Assembly (NCBI RefSeq): GCF_900166595.1
Contig: NZ_LT745763.1
Location: forward strand, 288,285 to 352,284
Reading direction: 5' to 3'
Length of the DNA stretch: 64,000 bases
Origin: Virgibacillus dokdonensis
GTDB taxonomy: Bacteria > Bacillota > Bacilli > Bacillales > Amphibacillaceae
Shown here: piece by piece, positions 1 through 8,196 of the stretch
Layout: every line of letters begins with the position of its first letter
Numbering within the stretch: the stretch's first letter is position 1
The notes under the pieces: generated by a model
What the model saw: the letters and a program-made list of their open reading frames with translations, nothing else
What the model was told of the DNA's origin: nothing
Databases searched by the model: none
Program-made: the position numbers and the translations under genes

Positions 1-128
1 TGCAAAATCGTGTTATTTTTGCCATACCAGGTTCTAGTGGGGCGGTAAAACTAGCGATGGAAAAGTTAATCTCGCCTGAATTGGGACATCTTGTCATGGA
101 AGTTAGCAAAGATTTAGAGCAAGGTTAA
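1..128 (+). CDS. moaB: MoaB C-terminal end (partial, 5' end outside window)
   Basis: The reading frame runs from base 3 to the TAA at 126-128 and gives 41 residues. They include the motif [20 protein letters not shown] and a GHLVMEV tail, which is the C-terminal signature of MoaB/MogA-type molybdopterin adenylyltransferases. These proteins adenylylate molybdopterin before molybdate insertion in molybdenum cofactor synthesis in the cytosol. The following modA and modB genes and the nearby moaC support the assignment. Only the last part of the gene is visible, so MogA cannot be formally separated from MoaB. Confidence 0.8.
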   Translation, partial: QNRVIFAIPGSSGAVKLAMEKLISPELGHLVMEVSKDLEQG

Positions 129-245
129 ACAGGAAAATGAGGAAAGAGGCTCGTATTATAAGACGTAAGCTTGAAGAGAGTCAATCACTTTTATTGAATG
201 AAATAAAGTGGCAACAATAAGATACGTATAAAAGGATGGAGCAAT

Positions 246-1052
246 GTGAAAAAACAAACCATACTCATACTTGTAGCTGTGCTCATCATTATAACTGCTT
301 GTGGAAATGCATCTAACTCTAACTCAAATCCCAAAGGCTCCATAGAACTTACGATTTCTGCGGCTTCCAGCATGATGGACGTATTAACAGAAATAAAAGA
401 AAACTTTGAGAAGGAAAACCCGAATATGGAAGTAACATTTAATTTTGGAGGGACAGGGGCGCTACGGAAGCAAGTAGAACAAGGAGCACCTATTGATGTC
501 TTTTTTTCTGCTTCTAAAAAAGATTACGATCTGTTATTAGAGGGAGGGTATATTGAACAAGGCGAGGAATTGTTACATAATCAATTAGTTGCTATCCAGC
601 CAAAAGATGGTTCTGTTTCAACGCTACAAAATGTTGTTAACACGAATCAAAAATTTGCTCTTGGTACACCGGAATCCGTACCAGCAGGCTTCTATGCGCA
701 AGAAGCATTACAAAAAATGGGTTTTTGGGATGAGTTGCAAGGGCAAATGGTATTTGCTAAAGATGTATCTCATGTCTTGCAATTAGTAAAAGATAAAGCG
801 GTGTCCGCTGGTATAGTCTATAGCAGTGATCTCCATCGTGTGAACGAAGTAGATATTATAGAGAAAATAGATGGCGCATTACATACCCCAATATCCTATT
901 ATGTAGCGGTCATTGAAAATGGTAATGAACGTTCTCAAGAAAAGCAAGCAGCGGCAGAACAGTTTTATAACTATGCGCAAAATGAAACGAGTAAAGCGCT
1001 ATTTGAAGCTTACGGATTTGTCATTCGTGATAAGCTGGTGGAGGATACATGA
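246..1052 (+). CDS. modA: Molybdate ABC transporter substrate-binding lipoprotein ModA
   Basis: This 268-residue protein starts at a GTG with AAGGATGGAG just upstream. It has a lipoprotein signal peptide with the lipobox ITAC and acyl-acceptor Cys19, so it should be anchored outside the membrane. The mature part opens with ELTISAASSMMDVLTEI and continues with NFGGTGALRKQVEQGAPIDVFFSA, the ModA pattern for the residues that bind molybdate oxyanion. It captures molybdate and delivers it to ModB. The stop codon overlaps the modB start by 4 bases (ATGA), indicating translational coupling. Confidence 0.93.
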   Translation: MKKQTILILVAVLIIITACGNASNSNSNPKGSIELTISAASSMMDVLTEIKENFEKENPNMEVTFNFGGTGALRKQVEQGAPIDVFFSASKKDYDLLLEGGYIEQGEELLHNQLVAIQPKDGSVSTLQNVVNTNQKFALGTPESVPAGFYAQEALQKMGFWDELQGQMVFAKDVSHVLQLVKDKAVSAGIVYSSDLHRVNEVDIIEKIDGALHTPISYYVAVIENGNERSQEKQAAAEQFYNYAQNETSKALFEAYGFVIRDKLVEDT

Positions 1053-1717
1053 TGTGGTCTTGGCACCCTGTTCAACTTTCGTTAGTCGTAGCCAGTATCG
1101 CAACAGGGATTGTATTTGTATTTGCTATGATTGTGGCGTATTGGATGACCGAAAAAAATGTGAAAGGACGCGCCATTTTAGAGACGGTTGTCTTCCTCCC
1201 TCTTGTTTTGCCACCAACCGTCATTGGTTTTTTATTAATTATTATTTTTGGCAATAACAGCTTTGTTGGGCAAGCTATCTCCTGGCTAACCGGACAACCC
1301 CTGTTATTTACCGTCACTGCAGCGGTTATAGCTGCAAGTGTAGTTGCTTTCCCACTTATGTATCAATCACTGAAAACCGGTTTTCAAATGGTTGATGATA
1401 CTATTCGTGGTGCGGCCAAAGTAGATGGAGCATCTAATGGAAAGCTGCTATTTCTAATTACCATTCCGTTATCCTATCGGTCTATTGCCACTGGATTTAT
1501 TTTAAGTTTTACACGGGCGTTTGGTGAGTTTGGAGCAACTTTAATGTTTGCTGGAAATATTCCAGGAAAGACGCAAACCATTCCAACAGCCATTTATCTT
1601 GCTATTGAATCTGGGCAAACAACAATTGCTACCTATTATTCGCTCATCAGCATTAGTTTTTCGTTTGTGTTGTTGTTTATGATGAACAGATTGACGAGGG
1701 TGGACGTAAAAAAATAG
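1049..1717 (+). CDS. modB: Molybdate ABC transporter permease ModB
   Basis: This 222-residue polytopic membrane protein has about five or six hydrophobic segments. A cytoplasmic EAA-type loop near residues 124-145 (GAAKVDGASNGKL) should dock the ATPase. The C-terminal stretch FGEFGATLMFAGNIPGKTQT is characteristic of ModB/CysT permeases. It overlaps modA by 4 bases and forms the membrane channel of the molybdate importer. No modC ATPase gene follows; the next genes belong to an unrelated operon. B. subtilis also carries a modA-modB pair (yvgL-yvgM) without an adjacent modC, so the ATPase may be encoded elsewhere. Confidence 0.92.
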   Translation: MMWSWHPVQLSLVVASIATGIVFVFAMIVAYWMTEKNVKGRAILETVVFLPLVLPPTVIGFLLIIIFGNNSFVGQAISWLTGQPLLFTVTAAVIAASVVAFPLMYQSLKTGFQMVDDTIRGAAKVDGASNGKLLFLITIPLSYRSIATGFILSFTRAFGEFGATLMFAGNIPGKTQTIPTAIYLAIESGQTTIATYYSLISISFSFVLLFMMNRLTRVDVKK

Positions 1718-1787
1718 GAAGGCGGGGGGAAATCTTAAGACAGTATACCACAGTGATGAAAGGAAAAATTAAATTAGCAGAATAGAT

Positions 1788-1816
1788 AGCCACTTTATCG
1801 TGAAAAGGTGGCTTTT
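1788..1816 (+). terminator. Putative terminator after modB
   Basis: AGCCAC at 1788 pairs with GTGGCT ending at 1813, allowing one bulge in the adjoining T/A run, and is followed by a short T stretch. It lies about 70 bases after the modB stop and separates modAB from the following operon. Confidence 0.5.
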
Positions 1817-1883
1817 AATGTATTTATAATAGTTGTTTTTTGTTTCATTTACCTGCAAATATAAATTTAATTTAAAAATTAAG

Positions 1884-1950
1884 TTGAAATTAGGATATGA
1901 AAGCGTTATAATTACAACATACAATATTTTGTATATTGTATGTTGTAATT
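1884..1950 (+). promoter_or_regulatory. Promoter with overlapping 18-bp inverted-repeat operator (yhf operon)
   Basis: A sigma-A promoter is visible: TTGAAA at 1884-1889, a 17-base spacer, and TATAAT at 1907-1912. A perfect inverted repeat starts inside the -10 box. The arm AATTACAACATACAATAT (1910-1927) and its exact complement at 1933-1950 are separated by five bases and cover the expected transcription start. A protein bound there would block initiation. The natural candidate is the YhfZ-like regulator encoded two genes downstream, but this is inference. The transcript could also form this hairpin. Confidence 0.7.
1897..1911 (+). promoter_or_regulatory. Possible cre (CcpA) site inside the yhf promoter
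   Basis: ATGAAAGCGTTATAA fits the Bacillus cre consensus WTGNAANCGNWNNCW at every fixed position except the penultimate C. It sits between the -35 and -10 boxes, where CcpA binding would repress transcription. One-mismatch matches occur by chance in AT-rich DNA. Confidence 0.4.
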
Positions 1951-1985
1951 AAGTGATCCATACATTAAAGATTGGAAGTTATAAA

Positions 1986-3053
1986 ATGGTAGCAAAAAAT
2001 AGGCTTGCTTTGGCAGAAAGAGAGTTAGGAAGATCTGTGGTAGCTATTAATTATGAGTGGAGAACAGAGCGAATGAGTAAAGGTCAAGATGCTTTGTTTT
2101 TTGGAGTGAAGGACACGAATCAGATACCAAATGATGTAATAGATAAGCTGAATAGTGATCAAAATATGATTTGGCTAACAGTGGATAAAGCGGCAAGCAA
2201 GGGAAGAGCGATAGATACGGATTTGCATAACCCAATAACTTACCGATTAATGACAGGTTCTTCTAGCGGCGGACCAATTAACATTTTAAAAGGAATAAAT
2301 GATTTCGCAATTGGAACAGATGGTGGAGGTTCCATCCTTGGTCCCGCAATGAGTTGTCAACTTCCTTCTGTGATAGGTTCAGGGATAGGGTTACATGTAA
2401 AGCAAAAAAAGACATCAACTGATGGAATAGATTTTACTGGAAGTGTTGGCGTAATTGCCAAAGATATGTGTACATTAGCTTCAATTATAGAAACTTTAAT
2501 TAACGAGGAACTTGAGCTAGTGGAAGAACCGAAGTTGAAAATCGCCATTCCAAAAAAAGGAACGATTACATGCCCAGATCAAATGGATATGCATGAAAAA
2601 GTTATATATTACTTATCAAAAATGGATTGTTCGCATATTTCCTTCTTAGAAGTAGACATGACAGGGATTGATAATCGAGCTAGAGGTATAAACATTATTC
2701 AAGAAATTTTAGGTAAAAACGAAGCCGATTTAATTTTAACCTGTGAAGGTCCGATTGATGTGTATGGTTATGGTGAAACAATCCCGCAACAGTTTGGGCA
2801 AGTTGGTCAAGAGTTAACGAAACATCATGGAAAATATCTTCTACGTTCAGCAAACATGTGCAACACAACAGCTATTACGGTTCCAACTGAAAACCTTGCA
2901 ACCGGATTAGTCATCGTTGCTAAAGAGGGGATTGGAAACTGCAAAAATGCGTTTAATTTAGCCAAAAAGTTAGAAAAGGGGATCAACCTTCCAGATGTTT
3001 GGAAACGTTATTTTCTTGATAATGAACAGGAATTTAATGGTTTTCAGCTATAA
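1986..3053 (+). CDS. Amidase-signature family protein, first gene of the yhf-type operon
   Basis: The protein has about 355 residues. It shows the amidase-signature core: a candidate catalytic Lys in VDKA (about residue 68), the cis-Ser motif TGSSSGGP (about 92-97) and GTDGGGSILGPA with the candidate nucleophile Ser116. Such enzymes hydrolyse amides through a Ser-cisSer-Lys triad. It is shorter than usual amidases (450-500 residues). I chose ATG 1986 because GGAAG lies 8 bases upstream; an in-frame GTG at 1953 has no ribosome site and lies next to the operator. It leads the yhfZ-yhfW genes and probably acts in the same unknown pathway. The E. coli yhf operon, as I recall it, has no such gene. 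The substrate is unknown. Confidence 0.7.
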   Translation: MVAKNRLALAERELGRSVVAINYEWRTERMSKGQDALFFGVKDTNQIPNDVIDKLNSDQNMIWLTVDKAASKGRAIDTDLHNPITYRLMTGSSSGGPINILKGINDFAIGTDGGGSILGPAMSCQLPSVIGSGIGLHVKQKKTSTDGIDFTGSVGVIAKDMCTLASIIETLINEELELVEEPKLKIAIPKKGTITCPDQMDMHEKVIYYLSKMDCSHISFLEVDMTGIDNRARGINIIQEILGKNEADLILTCEGPIDVYGYGETIPQQFGQVGQELTKHHGKYLLRSANMCNTTAITVPTENLATGLVIVAKEGIGNCKNAFNLAKKLEKGINLPDVWKRYFLDNEQEFNGFQL

Positions 3054-3082
3054 AAAGGTAGATTGATGGAAAGGAGTAAAAA

Positions 3083-4015
3083 ATGAGTAGAATTTGGGAA
3101 AGTTTATTTTCGAAAAATGGTTTAGCAGCAAAAGGCATTGCTAAAGAACTCATTGATGTCAATGAGGGGGACAGAATTCCTAGAGTAGAAGATTTTGTTC
3201 AGAAATTATCTTTTGGCCGGGGAACTATTCAAGGTGGATTAAATGTATTGGAGAGGTTGCATGCAATTACGTTGGAATCTAGAGGGCATTTAGGAACCTT
3301 TTTAATGAATAAAGATATTCACATATTAAAAGAAATTGCAGGAATTGGTTCTTTAATGGGCGCAATGCCATTACCTTATTCCACACGTTATGAAGGCTTA
3401 GCAACAGGATTAATTGAGGTATCAGATGTGATGCATAAACGTTTGGATTTGGCATACATGAGAGGATCTAAGCAGCGTTTGGAAGGGTTAAAGTCACGTA
3501 GATATGACTTCGTTGTCATGTCTAAGTTAGCTGCTGAAGAAGAAATGAAGCATAATGATAACCTACAAGTAGCTATTAATTTTGGACCCAAAACATACGT
3601 AACGGCACATGAAATTTTTTTAGCAGACCCTTCCAACAATCAAATCAAAGATGGCATGCGGGTTGGAATAGACTTTTCATCTATTGATCAATCCAAGATT
3701 ACTCTATTGGAATGTGACAAGATTAATGTGGAATTAGTACCAACTAATTACATGCAACTATTTGAGAATCTGCAAAATGGGAGTTTGGATGCGGCAGTAT
3801 GGAATGCAGATGAAAGGAGAATAAACAAAACGTTCAAAAAAGTAGGCTTTCGAACAAAAGAAGCAAATATGCTTTCGGAAAAAGCTTCCACATCCGTTAT
3901 TTTAATTGAAAAAGATCGAACTGACGTACATGATTTTCTCTTAGGATTGGAAACAAGAAAAATTATTGAAATACAAGAGCTAGTAGTTAATAAGAAAAAA
4001 CTACCACATTACTAA
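3083..4015 (+). CDS. yhfZ: YhfZ-like transcriptional regulator (winged helix plus solute-binding-like domain)
   Basis: The protein has 310 residues. Residues about 10-75 form a GntR-like winged helix (VNEGDRIPRVEDF...FGRGTIQGGLNVLERLHAI, then SRGHLGTFL). The rest resembles a periplasmic-binding fold, with the segment GSLMGAMPLPYSTRYEGLATG, which closely matches E. coli YhfZ as I remember it. It is expected to bind DNA in the cytosol and sense a small metabolite of the pathway. It is the second gene of the operon, with GGAG 7 bases before its ATG, and is the best candidate for binding the inverted repeat over the operon promoter. Confidence 0.8.
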   Translation: MSRIWESLFSKNGLAAKGIAKELIDVNEGDRIPRVEDFVQKLSFGRGTIQGGLNVLERLHAITLESRGHLGTFLMNKDIHILKEIAGIGSLMGAMPLPYSTRYEGLATGLIEVSDVMHKRLDLAYMRGSKQRLEGLKSRRYDFVVMSKLAAEEEMKHNDNLQVAINFGPKTYVTAHEIFLADPSNNQIKDGMRVGIDFSSIDQSKITLLECDKINVELVPTNYMQLFENLQNGSLDAAVWNADERRINKTFKKVGFRTKEANMLSEKASTSVILIEKDRTDVHDFLLGLETRKIIEIQELVVNKKKLPHY

Positions 4016-4043
4016 ATTTATTAAGGTAAGGGGATAGCGTGAT

Positions 4044-4421
4044 ATGAACGTACAAGATCTCAAAGACAGATTAAACTTGTTGTTGGAAAAATGCTTAATA
4101 AAACAAAAGGAATATGATATTGCTACTATTGCATTTGAAAGGTTATTAAAAGTGCTTAACAAGCATGATATCGAGCAAGCAGAGATGCTTTTTACTCATT
4201 TACCGATGGCTTTAAATCGTATTGAAAAAGGAGAAGAAGTAGAAAAACCTGCAGTTGAGTTAATGGAAGAGGTAAAAAATTCCATTTATTTCCCGATGGC
4301 AAAGGAGCACGTTTTCTATATTGAAAACAGATGGGGGGCGCCTTTGCCAGAAGGAGAGAAGGAGTTTTTATATATGCATTACACAAATGTAATTAATTTA
4401 AATTCACAAGGAGGACAATAA
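4044..4421 (+). CDS. yhfY: YhfY-like PRD-domain protein
   Basis: This 125-residue, all-helical soluble protein matches the single-PRD (PTS regulation domain) family represented by E. coli YhfY. Visible features are a candidate regulatory His in LFTHLPMAL (about residues 51-59) and a C-terminal helix EGEKEFLYMHYTNVI. PRDs are usually phosphorylated by HPr or EIIB and occur in antiterminators, but no RNA-binding domain is present here. It lies between yhfZ and yhfU, with only one base before the yhfU start codon. It may sense PTS state for this operon; that role is inferred. Confidence 0.72.
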   Translation: MNVQDLKDRLNLLLEKCLIKQKEYDIATIAFERLLKVLNKHDIEQAEMLFTHLPMALNRIEKGEEVEKPAVELMEEVKNSIYFPMAKEHVFYIENRWGAPLPEGEKEFLYMHYTNVINLNSQGGQ

Positions 4422-4422
4422 A

Positions 4423-4779
4423 ATGAAAATTGTTATTGGTGGTCAAGTAGAAAAAAAGACAATAGAGTCATTAATAAAGGAAATGGATTCATCTATTGAA
4501 ACGGTAATTAAATCAGATTTAGATGCTGCAATGGCTATAAAGTCAAACCAAGCAGATTATTATGTGGGAGCTTGTCATACTGGTGGTGGCGGTGCATTGG
4601 CTATGGCTATTGCCTTACTTGGAAGAGATCAATGTGAAACAGTTTCCATGCCTGGTAGGAAGCCAAATAATGATAATATTATCGAAGCGGTTAACAGCGG
4701 TAGAAAAGCATTTGGTTTTACTGCAGATCATGTCGATGCTGCGGTACCAATGATTATTAATGCATTAAAAAATAAATAG
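4423..4779 (+). CDS. yhfU: YhfU-like DUF2620 protein
   Basis: The 118-residue protein starts MKIVIGGQ and contains DYYVGACHTGGGGALAMAIA around residues 46-65, followed by VSMPGRKP and AFGFTADHVDAAVPMII. These match the DUF2620 family (YhfU) as remembered from E. coli. The glycine-rich loop and small alpha/beta layout recall PTS EIIB or nucleotide-binding domains, but no catalytic Cys pattern is obvious. A good AGGAGG site precedes the ATG. It directly precedes the membrane protein YhfT in this operon and in the E. coli operon, so it may be a cytosolic partner of that putative transporter. The function is unknown. Confidence 0.8.
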   Translation: MKIVIGGQVEKKTIESLIKEMDSSIETVIKSDLDAAMAIKSNQADYYVGACHTGGGGALAMAIALLGRDQCETVSMPGRKPNNDNIIEAVNSGRKAFGFTADHVDAAVPMIINALKNK

Positions 4780-4801
4780 TAAAGGAGGTGCTTTGTAAGC
4801 T

Positions 4802-6094
4802 ATGGAGACTTTATTTATTGTGTTAATTGGAGCGATGGCGGCCATTTTAGCAAACCAAAATATTGCAGTGTTTAACGATGGTTTGAGACCAGTCGTCGGA
4901 GAACATATTGAAGGAAGGCTAAAGCGTAGAGAGTTAGGAGTAACGGCTTTTGCAATGAGCTTTGGATTAGTCATTGGGTTTGGTATCCCTTTTACATTAT
5001 CAGCTAGTATTATTTTGATTCATAGCATTTTACTAGGTACAGATATTATCGGTTTAATCACACCAAAGAATAAATGGGGAACCCCTTTAGCAGCCGCCGT
5101 TGGAGGATTATACGGATGGGCATTATTAGCAGGTTTAGAAAGTTTTGTAAAGCTATTTGATTATTTACCCGTTAATTTTTTAGAACCATTAGGAGAAGTT
5201 GGAACTCCTGTTGTAGTAACGTTCATGGCTTTTCCAGCTTTAGCAGTTGCTATGCAATTTAGTATTAAAAAAGGTATTCTAACATTTGTTTTAGCAGCTT
5301 TGGTACGGCAGCTTACCGTATTTGTCAATGAGAATGGATTCCTTTCCATTGGTGAAAATGTTATTCAATTAAATCAAGAAGGTATGGCACTCATTGTTGG
5401 AATGATCTTTCTATTTTTCTATGCAATGAAAGAAAAAGGGGATGAAGGATCTTCTGTTGATTTGGCTGCCATGTTTAGTGAAAAGGTTAAATCTATTAAA
5501 AATAATGTCATATATTTTGTCATTATAGGGGCTCTCATTGCAGGAGCGACAAATTTATTAATCATGGCTGGTGATCCAATTTCTCTCAATCTAATTGCAG
5601 AAGGAAAAATTACAGATGCTGGGATTGCAGCTGCAGCTAGAGCAATTGGATTTATTCCACTAGTAGCTAGTACTGCGATTGCGACAGGTGTTTATAGTCC
5701 GGTTGGGTTTACATTAATTTTTGTTGTCGGCTTATTTTCGCCAAATGTTTGGGTTGCTGTAATTATTGGTGGAATAATCAGTTTTCTAGAAGTTATGTTA
5801 CTAAGTTCAATTGCAAGATTTTTAGACAAATATCCTGGTGTGAGAAACTCTGGTGAAAATATTCGTAGTGCTATGACCAAACTATTAGAAGTCGCTTTAT
5901 TAATTGGTGGTGCGAATGCATCTAATATGATTGCACCTGGGTTCGGCTTCTTCTTTATTGCTGGTTTTTATCTATTAAATGAAGTAGCTGGTCGTCCGAT
6001 TGTCCGTATGGCAGTAGGTCCTGTTGGCGCAATTGCAGTAGGTATTATCGCTAACATCCTAGTCGCTTTAGGCTTAATGAGTATTCCGCAATAA
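4802..6094 (+). CDS. yhfT: YhfT-like integral membrane protein, putative transporter
   Basis: This 430-residue, strongly hydrophobic protein has roughly 11-12 membrane segments. It has a conserved-looking start (ILANQNIAVFNDGLRPVVGEHIEGR) and glycine-rich motifs such as NKWGTPLAAAVGGLYGW and GVRNSGENIRSAM. It matches the YhfT family of uncharacterised inner-membrane proteins and is the only membrane protein of the operon, so it is the likely substrate importer or exporter. A strong AAAGGAGGTG lies 11 bases before the ATG, a slightly long spacing. The transported compound cannot be deduced. Confidence 0.8.
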   Translation: METLFIVLIGAMAAILANQNIAVFNDGLRPVVGEHIEGRLKRRELGVTAFAMSFGLVIGFGIPFTLSASIILIHSILLGTDIIGLITPKNKWGTPLAAAVGGLYGWALLAGLESFVKLFDYLPVNFLEPLGEVGTPVVVTFMAFPALAVAMQFSIKKGILTFVLAALVRQLTVFVNENGFLSIGENVIQLNQEGMALIVGMIFLFFYAMKEKGDEGSSVDLAAMFSEKVKSIKNNVIYFVIIGALIAGATNLLIMAGDPISLNLIAEGKITDAGIAAAARAIGFIPLVASTAIATGVYSPVGFTLIFVVGLFSPNVWVAVIIGGIISFLEVMLLSSIARFLDKYPGVRNSGENIRSAMTKLLEVALLIGGANASNMIAPGFGFFFIAGFYLLNEVAGRPIVRMAVGPVGAIAVGIIANILVALGLMSIPQ

Positions 6095-6121
6095 AATGAA
6101 TGAAACCACAGGAGTGATGAT

Positions 6122-7039
6122 ATGATACAAACTGTAAGAGGTAGGATTACTACAGATGACTTTGGGGTATGCGCAGCACATGAACATTTATCCATTGATC
6201 TATCAAAAGTGAAAAATGATCCAGACACTATATTAGATGATGAAGAAGGTATGATTTCTGAGTTGAATCATTTTTATCGTGCGGGTGGCAGATCACTAAT
6301 AGAATTAACAAATGATGGAATGGGTAGAAATGTTTCACGTTTAAAAACGTTAAGTGAGAAATCAAATGTTCACATTGTAACTTGTACAGGATTTTATAAG
6401 AATCCCTTTATTCCTGATTTTGCTAACAGCTGGGACCGTCATCAGTTTGCAGCGCATTTTATTCGTGAAATAGAAGAGGGAATAGGAGATAGCGGAATAT
6501 TTCCGGGGATAATAGGTGAAGTTGGAACAAGCTTAAATGAGATGAAGCCAGTAGAAAAAGAATTAATTATTGGTGCTGGAAAAGCAGCTTTAGAAACGGG
6601 ATTAACGGTTAGTACACATACGACGTTAGGAACAATGGGTCGTGAGCAAGTAGAAATGCTTTTTAACGTTGGCTTGGATAAAGATCAAATTATTATTGGT
6701 CACCAAGACCTCAATCCGAATAAAAATGAAGTGCTAGAGGTGCTTCGTTCTGGAGTTTATATTGGATTTGATACAATTGGAAAAAATAACTATAGGCCAG
6801 ATGAAGAACGTTTATCGTATTTGATCGATTTTATTGAACGAGGTTTTCAAAAACAAATTTTACTTTCCGCTGATTTAACTAGGAAATCTCATTGGAAAAA
6901 GCATGGTGGTCTTGGATATGATTTAGTACTTAATAAGTTTGTACCAATTCTACGGGAGCAGGGCGTCTCTAATCATGTTATAGATGATTTGTTGATTCAT
7001 AATCCTGCGAACGCCTTATCGATAAAGGAGCGTTTATAG
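6122..7039 (+). CDS. php: Php, phosphotriesterase-homology hydrolase
   Basis: This 305-residue TIM-barrel hydrolase belongs to the phosphotriesterase family (E. coli Php/YhfV). The binuclear metal site is recognisable: HxH at His20 and His22 (CAAHEHLSID), GEVGTS near residue 136, STHTTLG with a His, IIIGHQDLN with a His, and SADLTRK with the terminal Asp. Relatives act as lactonases or amidohydrolases more often than as true phosphotriesterases. Its stop codon overlaps the GTG start of yhfS by one base. In this pathway it may open a lactone or hydrolyse a phosphoester; the substrate is unknown. Confidence 0.85.
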   Translation: MIQTVRGRITTDDFGVCAAHEHLSIDLSKVKNDPDTILDDEEGMISELNHFYRAGGRSLIELTNDGMGRNVSRLKTLSEKSNVHIVTCTGFYKNPFIPDFANSWDRHQFAAHFIREIEEGIGDSGIFPGIIGEVGTSLNEMKPVEKELIIGAGKAALETGLTVSTHTTLGTMGREQVEMLFNVGLDKDQIIIGHQDLNPNKNEVLEVLRSGVYIGFDTIGKNNYRPDEERLSYLIDFIERGFQKQILLSADLTRKSHWKKHGGLGYDLVLNKFVPILREQGVSNHVIDDLLIHNPANALSIKERL

Positions 7040-8163
7040 TGGCTTATGATAAATCAAAATTAAAGTATGCCGATTCTGTTATTCCAACTTTAACCGTTAA
7101 AGAAGCGCAACAATTACAGTTTAAATTAGTTGATTGTATGAGTGAGCATTTTTCTGGCGATCAGTTTTTATCAATGGGAGATTTAGGAGTTGCTCCACAA
7201 TATAAAAAACCAGAACAGACAAAAAGGGTTGAACGAACACTTGCTACATTTTTTGGCGCAGAGAATGCTTCGCTAGTGCGAGGGGCTGGTACTGGAGCAA
7301 TTCGTACTATACTAAGTACATTGATGTCAACAGGAGATCAAATGTTCATTCACGATGCCCCAATATATACAACGACTCAGGATACCATTCAAATGCTGGG
7401 AATTAAAACAAAGAAAGTAAATTATAATGATGTGGAAGCTGTTAAAAGAGCAGTAACAGCAGAGGATAATTGTAAAGTTTTTTATGTTCAACATGCACGC
7501 CAAACACCTACTGATATCTATGATTTAAAGACAGTTATTCAAATTGTTAAACAGGCACGACCAGATATCGCCATTGTTGTTGATGACAATTATTGTGCTA
7601 TGAAGGCGTATGGGATTGGTGTTGAGTTTGGGGCGGATTATTCCACTTTTTCAGGATTTAAAGTACTTGGACCAGAAGGAATTGGGATAATTGTTGGTAA
7701 GAATGAAGCAATCAACTTGCTTCAAGAAAGAAATTATTCAGGCGGTGGCCAGATTCAAGGATATGAAGCAATGGAACTGTTGCGCATGATGACCTTTGCG
7801 CCTGTAGCTCTTGCTACGCAAAATGAACAGGTGGAAGATGTTTGTAAGCACTTAAATGAAGGTATAATTGAAGGAATCGATCATGCATATATGGTAAATG
7901 CACAATCAAAAGTGATTATTGTAGAACTGCGACAGCCGATTGCTCAAGAAGTTATTAAAGTGAGCAATCAATTGGGGGCAGCAACACACCCGGTGGGGGC
8001 AGAGTCTAAGTATGAAATTATACCAATGATCTATCGTGTTTCAGGCAGTTTTATTGCCGCTGAGCCAAAGTTAAAAGAGTATGGCTTACGAATTAACCCA
8101 ATGAAATCTGGATCTTCAACTGTTTTAAGAATTTTAGATAAAGCAATAAAATCAGTACAATAA
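7039..8163 (+). CDS. yhfS: YhfS-like PLP-dependent enzyme (fold type I)
   Basis: The protein has 374 residues and an aminotransferase class V-like fold. Visible features are RGAGTGAIRTIL (phosphate-binding region, about 81-92), the Asp pair VVDDNYC (182-183) that contacts the pyridine nitrogen, and the Schiff-base Lys208 in STFSGFKVLGPEG. It corresponds to YhfS of the E. coli operon. It starts at GTG 7039 inside the php stop codon, with AAAGGAG upstream. Enzymes of this fold act as transaminases, desulfurases, lyases or aldolases; I cannot choose between them. Coupling with the second PLP enzyme (YhfX) points to an amino-containing substrate. Confidence 0.83.
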   Translation: MAYDKSKLKYADSVIPTLTVKEAQQLQFKLVDCMSEHFSGDQFLSMGDLGVAPQYKKPEQTKRVERTLATFFGAENASLVRGAGTGAIRTILSTLMSTGDQMFIHDAPIYTTTQDTIQMLGIKTKKVNYNDVEAVKRAVTAEDNCKVFYVQHARQTPTDIYDLKTVIQIVKQARPDIAIVVDDNYCAMKAYGIGVEFGADYSTFSGFKVLGPEGIGIIVGKNEAINLLQERNYSGGGQIQGYEAMELLRMMTFAPVALATQNEQVEDVCKHLNEGIIEGIDHAYMVNAQSKVIIVELRQPIAQEVIKVSNQLGAATHPVGAESKYEIIPMIYRVSGSFIAAEPKLKEYGLRINPMKSGSSTVLRILDKAIKSVQ

Positions 8164-8196
8164 ATACAGTTTTCAACAGAAAGCAGGAGGATGCCC

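Noticed and set aside
1717..1953. Missing modC after modB taken as evidence of gene loss
   Set aside because: B. subtilis also has a modA-modB pair without adjacent modC, so absence here is not clearly abnormal.
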